Made by a program: the position numbers and the translations under genes. Shown here one piece after another: positions 1 through 13,200 of a stretch of DNA of 64,000 nucleotides (the first letter of the stretch is position 1; each line of letters begins with the position of its first letter). The notes below the pieces were generated by a model. The model was not told the origin of the DNA, made no database searches, and saw only the letters and a program-made list of their open reading frames with translations. Source of the stretch: Cottoperca gobio (taxonomy: Eukaryota; Chordata; Actinopteri; Perciformes; Bovichtidae). Location of the stretch: the NCBI RefSeq assembly GCF_900634415.1, contig NC_041375.1:21333541-21397540 (forward strand), read 5' to 3'.

Positions 1-33
1 ATATGAGGAAATACTTTGGGCCTGTGTTCATTC

Positions 34-200
34 AAATCAAATCAAATCAAATTTATTTGTATAGCCCAATATCACAAATTATACATTTGTCTCAGTGTGC
101 TTTACAGACTGTACAAATGGAAGAAACCTCAGGGAGAGCAACTGAGGAGGGATCCCTCTCCCAGGACGGACAGACGTGCAATAGATGTTGTGTGTTGAGG
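34..200 (+). repeat. Teleost dispersed repeat fragment
   Basis: The stretch begins with an ATCAA-iterated run and 'tttatttgtatagcccaata', and continues through 'cctcagggagagcaactgag' to 'acagacgtgcaatagatg'. I recognise this text as a high-copy interspersed repeat seen in many fish genomes. It contains no functional reading frame. I cannot assign its class (SINE, LINE tail or DNA element) from sequence alone. Confidence 0.6.
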
Positions 201-2665
201 GGGTTTCCCCTCACTCCATTCTCCTGCGACAGACTTACAAGCACAGGAATGTGTGCAAGGCCCATGGTCATCGTGTGTAATTACTATTAGGCCCGGTTAG
301 GTTTTTGAACTTGCTCCAGCCAATTTTATTAGATTAGATTTAACAAGAATTTGTTTAGAGATTGTTTCTTGTACAGGATATTTTACATCATGAGGTATGT
401 CAACAAAAAATCCCCTCATATGAGGCCTCATATGACCGCAGAAGCAAAAATCAAATCTGATTTTAATTTGATTTCAAACTAGGCTAGAAATGCTGCTTCG
501 GGTGTCGTTCAAAGGTGTATCTTATTTCAGAGCGTCTTCTCAAATCATTTCAATCAAGACAAGAAATAAAGAGAAAACGATGTTGGTTGTGTGAAGTTAC
601 TTCAGATGGAAAGGATCAGCTGATCCTGTTGCTTTAAGAGGCTCCTGCTCATTAATTCATGCAAACATGTATCCTTCCGTTACTACCTGTTTATCCCTTA
701 ACTCCTTAATAATTCCCAGCATGCATTAGGACTTCTTGGTGTAACTATTAAACTACAGTATTACTTTCCCCCCCCCCGCACTAAAACACCTGTCTCCTAT
801 GCACAGCTCTCTGCTCAGTGTTGCTTTGTTCCCTGACATTTACGACGATGATTAAAAGCCTCCCCGTGCTCGTTTTCACTTTTTCTCCGCTCGGTGCCAA
901 AGCAGTGATGTGCGTCTATATATGACACAGCAAATCTTCAGTCATTTAGACTGGTGTTGTGTTCGCAGACCGCTAAATCCTTGCAGAGATTAGTGGGAAG
1001 TTTCAACCCGACCAGACACTTTATTTAGATGCTGTTTGTATTTGCTCTTTGTTCCGTTTGCTCACAACCAGCTGACACCATCACATACAGAATGACCAGG
1101 ATCTACTTTCTGCCACAACTTGGACGTTGGAAACTAAAACTATTTCATTAATTACCGTTGTCTACCTTTCTGATGATGCCTCAGTATAAAAATCCAGCTC
1201 ATCTTAATTAGTTTCAGTGAAAAGTCCTTGATTTTATAACTTGTAAATTACTTCTAGTTGCTTTTCTCGTGGTCCTATTCACTTAGAGGGTACTGCAGTC
1301 TCATCTGACCTCACTTATCTGGATAACAACTGGGCCCTTCTGTCTCCGGCTGCATTTATCTTACTAATTCTGTCTGTTCCAAATCAAGGGCAGCTGTCAT
1401 GGTGGCACTCTGGCAGCTAGTACCTAGCCTCATGTCCCAGAATACAGATCCAAAAGAGCTTAGTGCTGGTGGAAGATCGAGGCTGGTGGCAGCTGGGGGC
1501 CAACTGTGCCCAACGGTCCCCACTTTGTAATGCTGTCAGGCGTTTATCATTTGGCTACTCTGACTTCAGGTTTGGTCAAAGAAATATTTACTTCTGCTGT
1601 GATTTGTTTTCAAATGTGTCCCACATGGAGAACTAGAGTTGGAAATGACAAATGAGCTGATTTAGTTCAGTAATCAGTGTTTTAGGCCAATTTCAATGTG
1701 TATGCCCCCCATCCCCTCAGCACGCCTTGACATTAGGTAGGTAGGTGCACTGCACAGCTCTACAGCTCTCTCTCCAATCACGAACAATATTAAGTTGGTC
1801 CATGTCCGACGTTTGTTGAATCTGTGTGCTTCTCTTTATACAAATAGTTTGAAGCCTTTTAGAGCATTTCAGCTAACTGCTCTCAGCGTTACAACGTGTA
1901 ATCCTCCGTCAACAGGTGACACATGTCGCCTAGAAAGTGACCACGACCGGCCAAAAACATTTTCCATTTTAACACTTTAAACAAACAGGCTGTACGTGTC
2001 TTAATTGGTGATATTCAGAGGAGGTTGTAAGCGTGTTTTGTTATCTTCAAACAGAGCCATGCTAGCTTGACTTTATGCTAAGCTAAGCTAACCCGTTATT
2101 GACGGTAGCCTCTTATTAAACGGAGAGATATGAGCGTCACATTAATGTTGTCATTTTACTCTCAGCAAGAATATTAATAAGCTTATCCTTAATAAACTAT
2201 TCTGTAACACTCTGTTTATATAGTTAATAAACATTATAACCTCCTTAAAATATAACGGCAACATTTATATATATATAATGCCATGTGAACATACTATGTA
2301 CGCACTTGTATAATCCGCTATATAATAATAGTTATAAGCAGTCAAGGTCAAGTATTATTGTTCTTCGTAATTGCTGGTCACTCACTGACCATAGTGTATT
2401 ATCCTTCCCATAGTTAATAATATAATCTTTTTATAATCACTATTATAATGCATTATGAGTATGTTTGTAATGAGTTATAGACATGAGGGTCAAAGAAGGT
2501 TTTACCAAAATTTATGTCAGGATATGTTTAAACACAGAGAAATAAATTGTAAGATCGAATCAGTTAATTCAATCATATCTCTGACTTATTCTCCAAACTT
2601 TTTATTGGCAAATCCCAGTCTTGTGTCCCGTGGAATGCATTGTTCAGACTGTAGGATAGTTTGAT
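201..2665. other. Non-coding spacer, no gene seen
   Basis: The stretch is AT-rich with only short open frames, none longer than about 70 codons and none with recognisable protein sequence. Bases 2160-2460 are very AT-rich with many TATAAT-like runs. There is a poly-C tract near 768-777. No RNA gene or splice-flanked exon was recognised. Confidence 0.6.
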
Positions 2666-3342
2666 CTTCAGCTGAGGGTCAACAAGGTCTATCTGACAAA
2701 TTGAACAACTATGTCTCAAACGGCTTTCACGTGAACAGGGTCTATCTGCATCACTCATTTATGCAGAGTTTGTATATATTTGCTGAGTCAGTGAGATCTA
2801 CAAAGGCCTATCTGCTGACAACCAATAGCAGGGCGGGAAATGAATCACGTGATCATTTTAAGCACAGGAATAACGTTTTGCTGCCAACTGTTTTATATGT
2901 AATCTAGTAGATAGTAGTTCAAGTTAAGATCATTAGTAGTTTAATAAAAAGTCTTATATAGCAAATATAATTTTCACTTTTAAGTTTCCTGCCACGTGGA
3001 ACTTGTGTAAACATTTTTAGAGCTTAAAATGAAGCTAAATTGCATAAAATACAGTTGAGGGTTCAATTTTCAGGTGGGGAAATGTCAGATAGACCCTTGG
3101 GACTCTGGTTTTCCAACCATTTCGGAACCACAAAGGTCTATCTGCAAAATTAGTTTCGTTTCTACCCATAATACACTGAATTGGCCCAAATAGTCTTTAT
3201 GTCACGACCTAGTGTGTAGCATGTGATATGTCGAAATTGGTTGTAATTGGTTTTATAGTGTCCACGTTATGAACTGTTGAATTTTCAAATGCGTTTTTCT
3301 CAAAACTCGTGCAGATAGACCTTGTTCACCCTCAGTTGAAGA
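2666..3342. mobile_element. Non-autonomous DNA transposon (MITE-like) with iterated motif
   Basis: The left end at 2666-2696 contains 'gctgagggtcaacaaggtct'. The right end at 3312-3341 is its inverted copy, 'agaccttgttcaccctcagt'. About 30 bp match with two or three differences, giving an element of roughly 677 bp. The core GGTCTATCTG recurs inside near 2738 (with the longer context 'gtgaacagggtctatctgca'), 2805, 3086 (inverted) and 3134. No transposase frame is present, so it would depend on an autonomous relative. The superfamily cannot be assigned. Iterated subterminal motifs resemble transposase-binding repeats of hAT or Kolobok-type elements, but that is inference. No clear target-site duplication was identified. 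Confidence 0.65.
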
Positions 3343-3402
3343 GATACCAGCAGCCACAACAAAAGAAAGAAAACATTTCATCACACACATCTTCTATGTG
3401 AT

Positions 3403-3756
3403 TCACATTTCACTGTGTCTCGAGGCCACAGAATAGCTCACATAGCACAGGAGCCGCTGGTTCATCACGTACTTCATCACCTCCAATCTGGTGCCCTTAA
3501 AGACGGGCGCCTTTAAGCCAAAATAAACATCTAGTTTCATCAGCGTAACTGTAGCTCGGCTGAGCTGCGGGGCTCCCAGCAGGCGCTCAGTGGGAGGACT
3601 CGTGCGGATGGTGAGAATACGAGCACGTGGATCTAAAATGGAAGACATCCTGGAGATAGCAGTGGCAGATGAAGTGTTGACAAGTGTTACTCGACCATAA
3701 TTAAAAGTCAAGCTGTCCTTGGGCTTGAGAGAGGATTGGTATGAAAGAAAAAACAT
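3403..3756 (-). other. Unassigned open frame, possible exon or gene relic
   Basis: A 117-codon open frame on the minus strand ends in a stop at 3403. Its reading is protein-like, with 'SRMSSILDPRARILTIRTS' followed by 'LMKLDVYFGLKAPVFKGTR'. Its central part (3480-3610) is more GC-rich than its surroundings. On the minus strand a pyrimidine-rich run ending in 'cctctctcaag' lies just inside the frame near 3724-3734, and 'gctatctccag' lies near 3650, so an acceptor is possible. I do not recognise the family. It could be the 3'-terminal exon of an unknown gene, a pseudogene fragment or a chance frame. Confidence 0.25.
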
Positions 3757-5802
3757 TCCAATAATTTTGTACTTTTTACAGCAAGCAAATCACACAGATG
3801 TGGAGTATGTTAAACCATGAAATCTAATAATACCCCCTCAACGTCGGACTGTGAACGCACCTCAGCTCTTTTCAATTAGCCTCGAGTCAGCTGGGTTAAA
3901 CAAAATAAAAATAAAGTTTAAATTGAACGTATTAAGCATGTTTTGTGTTGAATGAGAGTCCGGTAAAACATTCCCTCGTGGGTTGGTTATGTTAATGTCA
4001 TGACACTGTAAAGGTTGGTATGTGTGACGGGCACAGATGATGACTACACTGATGACCCCTTGTGATAGGAGAGCCACGCCTGTGCAGTACACTTTATTGT
4101 TTATTTATGTAATTATGCACACATTTACTTCAGAAATAAAAGTTATTTGATGCACTCTGCTCTGTCATTTTCATTTTCGCATCCCAAAATCTCCGAGGAG
4201 TATCGAAAAACCTGCATTCCTCTTCCCAGAGTGGGAATAAAGATTAGACGTGTGGAGGCGCTGTGGAACAAGGAACCAGAGAATTTACTTTATGTTTTTT
4301 TTAATTCAACTTTGTAATGACTTTTTGTATTTGATTTAAACGGAGTAAAAATTGTCCGTTTCTCACTAATATGTTGAGTTTTTTTAGATTTGAGTTTATG
4401 AAGAACTTGAACAATAATAACGTGCAATTCAAGATATTATTTCCTTTGCATGATGCCAAAGAAATACTGCATGAGCTGCACCAAAAACAAAGAAACTTGG
4501 ATAATACTTTGGTCGAGACTGCCTCCCTGAGTCAACAGTTAGTCAACATGATTTTCTTTCTGTGTGATGAAGCTTGATTATCATCTATCGGAACATGTAA
4601 ACCTTCTTTTAGTGCCAGAATAGGACTGACTCACTTATACCAAGGTGTCACTGTCATTACAAGCTCATTACAAGTAGAGCTAATCAATCATACCATCATA
4701 TGTTTCAGTATTTGAACTGTATACGTTTTATTTCAGCATTTTAAGGTTGACATTTTCTTCATTCTAGTATATAGTATTGCATCCTTTTTCATGCCTCGAC
4801 ACTATAACAACACTTTATCCACCACACAAGTCTTTTGTATCACTTTAAAGCTCATTCTTGACCCAGGAAACAGCCACACTGCATGTAGTATCTGAATGAA
4901 TACATGTTGCACTGCTATGTGAAGACAGTATGAATGAAAATGTTGGAGCAAGATGAACGTAGACAGAAGAATGAAGAGCACATTTCCTTTAGTCATCAGC
5001 AAGGGGCGACATTGTCCCCCAGAGTTTGTCCCTTTTCCTCTGGCGTGGTCCTGTACCAGTCCCGGCGTCGCTGACGTCACCAACGGAACCGGTGATAAAG
5101 CTAGCAGAAGACACCGGAAATCAAGCGATGTTCCTTCAAAATAAACGTTCCCTTTTTCTTCAATAACTTTGTTGAATGAAACAAAATGTATAAATAATAA
5201 TTTAGGTAGGAAAGTATTAGCATCAACATGTATTACCAACAGTAAAAGTACTACTATGCATTTCTGGATTATAATTAATGATGCAGTAATGTGTTCATTA
5301 CTTTAATAATGCTGCTGGTAGAGGTGAAGCTAATTTGAATTACTTCATATATTGCCGGGTTGCTAAACCTATATTAACTATGATAATACATCATAATATA
5401 TTAGTTGAAATGTGTATTAATAATAAAATAAATCTGCAAAGTAACCAGTAACTAAAGTCATTATATAAATGTATATAAATTATAAATACAGTATTTCCCA
5501 CTGAGATGTAGCGGAGTAGAAGTAGCATAACATGTAAATACTAAATACTAAGTACTGCAAAAAGTATGTAGCTACATTACACCACTGTGTGTGTGTATGT
5601 GTAAATATATATATATATATATATATAACAGGATAATATAATATTCTATAATAATAATAATATGGATACTGCATAATGAGTACTTTTACCTGTGAAACTT
5701 TAAGTTAATTTGGCTGATACTACTTCTCTACCTTCTACTTAGTAAAGGATTTCATTTTCTTTATAGCATACTGATAGCTACCCAAATGCTGTTTTATTTT
5801 GA
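3757..5802. other. Non-coding spacer with one GC-rich patch
   Basis: The spacer is AT-rich. One GC-rich patch at about 4990-5145 carries a palindromic CRE-like TGACGTCA at about 5073 and an ETS-like CCGGAAAT at about 5113. An alternating TA run lies near 5604-5627. No open frame looks like a gene. Confidence 0.5.
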
Positions 5803-6087
5803 AACTCATGAGCGGAAGTGGATGCTACTTCTTTGCTAGCTTGCTACGAGTGATTGAGGTGGAGGCACCGAGGCAGTCAGCCTGCGACAGAAAAACAAAC
5901 GAGCATAGGTCGAGCAGTTACACAGTCAGTCCATGTTTTAAAATAAAAATAAATAGTAAAAACCAAAGGATATGTGGATTTAAACGGTATTTTTTGTCGT
6001 TTTAACGCGGGCTCAGCTAGTTATTGTTTGGTTTTCATTTCGGCGGAGAGTCACCGTTTGCCCATTCTCTCCGGAGTGAGCACTAAG
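5803..6087 (+). promoter_or_regulatory. Candidate promoter and untranslated first exon
   Basis: This is a locally GC-richer segment in AT-rich spacer. Its right end reads 'ctccggagtgagcactaag' followed directly by the consensus donor GTAAGC at 6088. No acceptor precedes it and there is no long reading frame, as expected of a 5' non-coding first exon. The next plus-strand acceptor attached to a recognised gene is the one at 25269 in front of the nck2 start codon, so nck2 is the likely owner, with a first intron of about 19 kb. The owner and the transcription start are inference; another transcript is possible. Confidence 0.4.
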
Positions 6088-7403
6088 GTAAGCCTGTAAC
6101 CGCAAATGAACTGTGTAAGTTGGTGCAGTCGCACGAGCTACTTTGCCCACTCACGCGCTGTTTAAACGTCTCTTTTTTTTTTTTTTTAATCACAAAAAAA
6201 ATGTAAACCACAAACAGTCGTAAAAGTTGGGACATAGAAAGCGGCATCTCACGCGACTCACTTTCTAGATTGGACGCTGGGTCTTTGTCCACTCAGACAT
6301 GGTGCTGGCACCGCGGTTTACCTCGCGTTTGTGTTTGTTACGATTAAACTACACACTCTAAATGTCTTATTTTTTAATTTTTACAACTAAAACCTGTAGT
6401 TTTAAATGTACCCACTTACCTTTTAGTAATATTTACACGGGGCCACTTCTTAAAAGGCCTGTAAGCGCAGGCTACCAAAGCTCTGTTCTCCAAGACTTGA
6501 CTTATTTTCTACGTTTGTGTTGTTTTGTTGACTTATTTAAAAAATAAAAATAAATATTAGTTTATCACTGGAGTTAATGGCATGTGTCTGAACTTATTGT
6601 TTAAATCGCAATAGCTTACACAATGAACCACATTTGCCATAACACCATAGATTGGTGACTGTTGCCACATGCTGAGCTTGTCAGTGTTTCTAGTGGCCAT
6701 TCGTGGTAACTACACCCTTCCTATAAATTACAATAGAGGATGGGTTGCATTGTCTTTTTTTTTGCGTGTCTGGAGTAGATGCTCATTCATTATGCATACA
6801 TTTAAATTATTGTCTTAAAGAGACAAGGTTTCCTCACTGTGCTTGTATGTGCAATGTGATGATTCAGGTGGCTTAAAGGTAGAGGCAGCAGTTTTGGATG
6901 CAGGTACACTTTCACGACACACCTTTTCCTCAGACACACCCTCTGTTAAGGACTCCATAGTAACTCTCCGACAAAGGTTCGCTCTGCAATGACAGGTATG
7001 TGGAAGGCAGGTGTGATGATAGACCGGTGCGGTAAAGAATCTTCCTGTCTTACATTCTTGTGACGTTTAACGTCCTCATGCAGTCTCATTTAGCCTTTTT
7101 TTTTTATTAACACATACAAATGCTTCAAAATTCACGAGTGGGGTATTTACTGACGTATTGTCGTAGAGTAAACGGTGTACAATCTCTTAAGCTTTTGTTA
7201 ACCGCAGACTTTATTTCAGGCGTTTATCCAAAAAGCTATTAAAACTACCCATGGACTTTGAAATGAAGGACCAGGAAGTGCAGAAATGCTAAATAATCTC
7301 TGGGTTTTAGGATTTATTCCTGCAGCACTCTTGCTAGTTTTACTCAAGTGAAGTATACGAGTACTTGTTCCACCTCCTGGCTGATTTAAAGTTGATGTTG
7401 AGC

Positions 7404-7520
7404 TTTAATCTGTTGAATCTAGATGCTTTTGAGTGTTGGTCAGACACAAGGTCAACTTGTCCTGGCTATTTCTTTTTTTCTGACATTTTATACACCAAAC
7501 AATTAAGCGATTAAATTGAG
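7404..7520. repeat. Partial 'tagggctgcaac'-family element
   Basis: The text 'ttctgacattttatacacca' followed by 'aacaattaagcgattaaa' matches the inner and right part of a teleost small element that I recall, which typically ends in inverted TAGGGCTGCAAC. Only part of the element is visible and it has no coding capacity. Confidence 0.4.
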
Positions 7521-7923
7521 AAAGCAGATTATTCAATATTATGTTAGCTTCACAATAAGGGTTAGCTTCATGTAAGGTGTTTGTCAAGAGGTCGGGCACA
7601 GTCTGAGTCACATGCAAGTTGATCTGTCAATCATTTACTAGTTACTGCTTGTAAATATTGACAATCCTGGGAATTTAAATACAGGCGAAAGAATTAATCA
7701 TTTCCCGGTTCTTCAAAAATAAAGCAAACGAGAAAAGAGACTTTGAACAGATTCGGTTCCTTCAGGAAACAATATGAAGTTAAACGAAAGCATCTTCAGG
7801 CCCAACGTGCTGCTGTGCGTCAGTTCGGCTGCTCCTGGAAGTAGTTTAGTGGACATTAGGAATAAGGAACCATTTGTTTTAATTGTTGCTATATGTGTAC
7901 AGATAAGGCGATTCTTACAGTTA

Positions 7924-8190
7924 AGTAGAGCTGAAACGATTAATCAACATAAATGTAATAGGCTACTGTTTTGATAGTTTTGATAGGCTACTTTATTTGG
8001 TCGAGTATTTGCAGCTTTTCCATCTTTAGCATCTTTATAAATGGAATATTTTGTTGTTTTTGACTGTTTTTAAAATGCCTCCTTCAGAGTTTGAGACAAT
8101 TTCTACTGTTTTCTGACGTTTTACAGACCAAACGATTAGTTGACAGACTGATTTATTAATAGAAATCATTTTAAGTTGCAGCACTTAGAG
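7924..8190. mobile_element. Small inverted-end element (MITE), near complete
   Basis: The left end is 'agtagagctgaaacgattaa'. The right end is 'catttt-aagttgcagcactt', whose reverse complement resembles the left end. Internally it has 'ttctgacgttttacagacca' and 'aacgattagttgacagac', as in the 'tagggctgcaac' family. It is about 265 bp long with no open frame. The hAT-like affiliation is from memory of related fish repeats. Confidence 0.5.
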
Positions 8191-10137
8191 TTAATGTGTA
8201 ATTAGTATACAGCCTACACATGTATAACCTTGAGATAATGAATTAAAGGCTTGTGGGCTGAACCTGCTCCTTTTTCCAAATGAGATGGTTTTTAAAAATC
8301 CAGCCTCCTCGAGACCAAGACTAATGATGCGTTCAGGTGGACGTCATTAATTAATAAAGTCAACATTTGTCACAGTTAACCTCCAGGAAGGTAATGTTAA
8401 ATACCATTATCAACTCTGGTGAGATTACTGTAAGAGTTATGGTGTTTACGATCCAGTTTAATGATTCATATATTGACATGACGTAATATCTCTAGTTATG
8501 TGAGTAATTGTAACCACCTACATGTAAATGATTAACGTGGTATCCAGGCCGATATAAAAAACAAACAAACGGAGGTATTAATGCTTGACTTTTATTATTG
8601 CGTGCTGTTTGCATTAGTCCGGTTGTTTGATGTATTAGCTGGAGACCGATGGAAAGATGGAAGACGTATGGAAACAAGTTCCAGGTTAATAAAATGCAGT
8701 GTTATGATATGAACAGAGCAGACAGACGGGCCTTACCAGAGATACCCGTAACACATTCCACCGGAGTCGAGGATTATGTAAAACGGCAACATGTTTCCTT
8801 CAAGGCCGTTTGCAAAAGACCTTTTAAAGGCATTCAACGAAGGGAGGATTTCTACGGTAATAATATTTACTCCTTCTCTTCACAGGGTGCAAAGTCCCAA
8901 GTCAATCATTCGACACCGAGTCACATCTTTAGAGACGAGATAATATGTGACTGCACAGTTATGAGCTGAGCCTGTTTGTCTCTCACGTGATGCTTAATGG
9001 GTCTAAACTGTCCTCACACACTCACACAGCGCCGACACAGCGTTCTGAGTAGGAGTTAGTGTCTTTTTACTCAAACATGGCGTATCACTGTCTGCAGACG
9101 CTACACTGAGTTCAGAGAATTGCACATAACTGAGTATAATAATTACACATTTATAAAAGATTCATACTTTAATAAAGAAATTGGTAGTTAAATAATTAAG
9201 AAAGTAATTTCAAGACGAGGTGAGGTATTCGTCTTTTTATGCGAATGTGCACTTAAAGGGGTTTTAAAGGTGATTGCATCATCCTCTTACATTTTATTAC
9301 CCACACTAGGCGGAGTTGCTCTTGGAAAATGAACTCTAACCCGTATTCAATTTAAAACACTTAATTACAGTATGGTGTTTTTATTTAAATGTATACGTCC
9401 CATCTTTGGATGTTTAGTATGCTGAGACATATATTACTTTATCGTGAGTGTTTCAGCTGTCTGGACAAAATAACCAAAGACGAGCTGTCTCTCTGTGTCG
9501 ATAACAAATAGTGTTCAGTTTCTTGGTGTAGTTTTGTGAGTTCAGGAAGCTATAGTGCATCAGGGAATAGTGATCGTTGTCAAAAGTGATAGTTTGACTT
9601 TATGGAAAGCGTAATGTTTGCCTCCCTCAGGAAATCCTAATCCCTATTGGAGAGCAGAAGGAATTAATAAGTGCAGGCACAGATGGGTGGTCAGCAGACA
9701 CAGAGGGGTACTCATAAAGAGCATCATGTTGGGAGCGAGATAAAGGTCACTCTATTGTCATTGTAATGATCTGTAATCTGGGGAAAGGGCGGCCATTAAA
9801 CTGAGAGTACACACATTTATGACAATGGACCCATTTCTCTGAGCCCATGATCTCAGGAAGAGAAAGAGGATTTGTGATTCTATTAAGCAGAAGGCTGTTT
9901 TCAGAATTAATATATATATCTTCCAGCGTTGTCGTACTCGAGATCTGTTGTCGTGAAGGTCTGTTGTCTCAGCGTCAGACAAAGAGGATTTTATCACTAA
10001 CCTGCCTCTGAATTGTCTGATTTATTTGTAAACATCATTACTGGGATTGATTGTAAAATGTCCTACTTCAAATGCAATCAGTGAGTTCACACAAAACCCG
10101 GATAAGGAGTGTTAAATAAAGATGGTTAAATAGATTT

Positions 10138-10227
10138 AAGGACAGAGGGTGTAAGGACAGAGGGTGTAAGGACAGAGGGTGTAAGGACAGAGGGTGTAAG
10201 GACAGAGGGTGTAAGGACAGAGGGTGT
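10138..10227 (+). repeat. 15-bp minisatellite, six units
   Basis: There are six nearly perfect head-to-tail copies of 'aaggacagagggtgt'. On the minus strand they read as an LHPLS pentapeptide repeat inside a 103-codon open frame. That frame has no other protein-like content, so I treat it as an artefact of the repeat. Confidence 0.95.
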
Positions 10228-13200
10228 GTTTTCTTTTGTTCCTTCACTTTGGCCATGCTCTCATCCTCGACCTTCATCTCTATCATCACCTCTCTCTTCT
10301 GCCACCGGGCTTGAATTCCTAATTCATGCCCATCAATTGAACTAACAGCCTGTTGGCTCCAGTGTCCTTGTGTCACCACTGGGCACTGGGCCTAATCCTA
10401 ATCTGGGACGCTGAGGGGGAGACCATGAAGGGAAGGAGCGGGAGTGAGTGAGGGAGTAAAGCTGTGGTACAATATCTCAGCTTTACACTCTCTTGGTCCA
10501 CAAAGCCACGGCCGTGGACTATGTAATCTGTGGATGGTGCATGATGGTCTTCATGATTTATAAAAATAAGAAAACTGCAGCAGATTCCTTCTGAGACTGA
10601 AGTGCCATCTCTACTGCTGGTAGTGTTTCTTTATAGATGGATAGAAAAGACATTCGGGGAGCGGGGACTGTAAACCTCCTGAGGTCTTCAGGGAGATTAC
10701 TTTGTAGATTCGATTTCTCCTGCCTCCAACAGAGAAACCACAAATTCATAAATGGGCTCCAACTGCTCGTTAAATTGCAATCAAGGGGTCAACGGCTTCA
10801 CAACACTTTCCTTCAGTGTGTATGGGGTTCGGATTACATGCCGGAAAATTGGTACTTTGGGACATGAAGAGAGATGGAGCGAAGGAGAAACCCAACACTT
10901 CTTAGCAGGAGAAGCTGAACTTTGGACAAAAGTTCCGGACCTTAGTTTCCACACACACACACACACACACACACACTTACACACACTCCAAGCCCTCCCA
11001 ATGCCTTCACATTAAAATGTGTTTATTGTGAAGCGCAGACAGGAAGTCGTGCCGTATCAATAACTTAACGCACATAAGTTTGGACCACAGGACATTTACA
11101 TATTTAGCCTGTTTGATACGCTCAGTGTTCCCTAGAAAAGAGTTGCAGCCTTGAAAATAGTAAGAGCCGAGCGTCTCGTTGAGATAGCTTGTTTGGCTTG
11201 TAAATTGTGCAATAAAGAAAAGTCTGCAGCTCCTCCATCATTGGAGTTTCTGTGACTCATGAAAAAAGATAATCTATTGACTGAGTTTGTTCCATCGTGT
11301 TGTTTTCAGCGGAGGCTTCGACTGGCCCTTCATGCTCTAATTGATTTAATTAAGTGGACGTTTTCCCCTTTGGCTGTGCTGATGCACAAACCGGCAGTAT
11401 GCAGACAAACATTGAGTTATCTCACCCAGAGCACAAGCTTTGCTTATCTGTATTTCACAGAATAGTCCACGTTCCTAGTTCCCCTCAGAGCATCACAGCC
11501 CACGTTACATGAATCCCTCTGAGGTTCAGCCTCATTAACAATCTCCCCATTCCCGTGGACGCTTCGACGGCATCGACGCTGTAGCATCGAGCGATGACGA
11601 ATCGCTCCGCACGCCGCTCACATTTTGTGATGGACAGACGCATATACTCTGGTTTTCATGATCTGTCATTTTAATAAACATTTTATTTCAAACAAAACCA
11701 AGTGCTAATTTTATGATTATTCTTACGAAATCTTATGCAACTTCTTTATTCAAATTGTTTTTTTATCCTCGTGTTAACTTGCAACGCCCAATTACCTATG
11801 AACTGTTAACTGTAATGTTGGCCTGGGGGGAAGGCTGCACACAGACACGCGCCTCCGCCATGGCTCCTGTGTTTCCAGCTGTTCTTTTCACCTGCCAGCA
11901 ATGAATTTAACCAAGAAGGAGTAGCGTGTGCGCTTCATGACATCCCCTCAGTTCCACTCTTATCATCCAGTAGCTAGGGCAGCGTCCGTTTCTAAAATGA
12001 TGTGCCCTTCACTTTCACAGGTTGACATTAATTTCCAGCTTTGTCTTATTAACGTTTTGAATATTGTCTTGTTGATTTGTTTTACGTTGGTGTTTCTGCA
12101 GTCCAACAACACAAACAGTGTGACGAGTCGTCTCAATCCAAACAATCTGGGTGTTTGCGTCACATCAGCTTCAGTGCTGCGCTCGTTATTTCAACGTGTC
12201 AGACGCATATTTAATCTTCTGCTGCTCGTTTCATTTTCAGATTGTAGCCACAGGCAACTCAACAATACCATCGAACCCAAATCCTTCATGCGCTCCCTTT
12301 TTTAAAATCCTTTTTTAGATATACAATTAGAGGTTAGTCGTTGTAGTGTTATAGAACAAGTTGTCAACACACCAGTACGTATTGCCAACAATGTAAATAA
12401 TGGACTCTAAAGGACTCTGCAGACTTCACCTCTAACTATGGATCATTAATATAACTTTCTACTTTCTGTGCCACCCTCTGGGTTACAGGAGCTGTAAGCA
12501 TTGCTTATCTTAAAAGCATTGTGTTTTCCTCATGATGACAATCCCTTGAGAGCAAACACGTTGATGACTCCGGTGACTTAAGCCTGCAGTGAGAATAAGG
12601 AATGTTTCTCTAACTAGATAATTGAGAAACCTCTGTGGTTATGGGAAGAGCTACACACTACACGCAGAGAATAAGAAACGAGCGCTTCTGAAGGTGCATC
12701 ATTAGCATGTGCGTGTTTGCTGGGACATGCACTATGGGAGGGGTTATATGAAGGAAATTCAACTCTAGTGAAAACTTGCCACAGCACCTGCCGCTTCTGC
12801 AATACAGGAGCTAAACAATTTGTCAGAATTACACAATGAGGAAGACGAGCCACAGCACAGAACAGCCAAGTGAGCAATCTGAGCCCAGTGTGCAGAGAGA
12901 TCTAATGTTACTACATGCTAATACGTTTTAGTTTCTTCTGCTCTGTGTGCAGAACTAACTGCAAGAACTTCCAGCCCTCCCATTGATTAGAATAAGACCT
13001 CTCTATTGTGTTAACAACGCAGGATCAATAAGGATCCATAAGAATAGTTACCGATCAGTTAAACAGCGGTGTGGTGGAGACTTAACGTTACTGGGAAAGT
13101 GGCGGCATGAGTCCACCTTAACCTCACCTGTCCCACATTCTGGATCCACAGCATGAAAGTCTTTCTCTTCTTCTAAATTCCCTTGAATTGTCCTTTTTTC

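Noticed and set aside
10068..10379. 103-codon minus-strand frame with LHPLS repeats
   Set aside because: The repeat is the 15-bp minisatellite; the rest shows no family resemblance or splice context.
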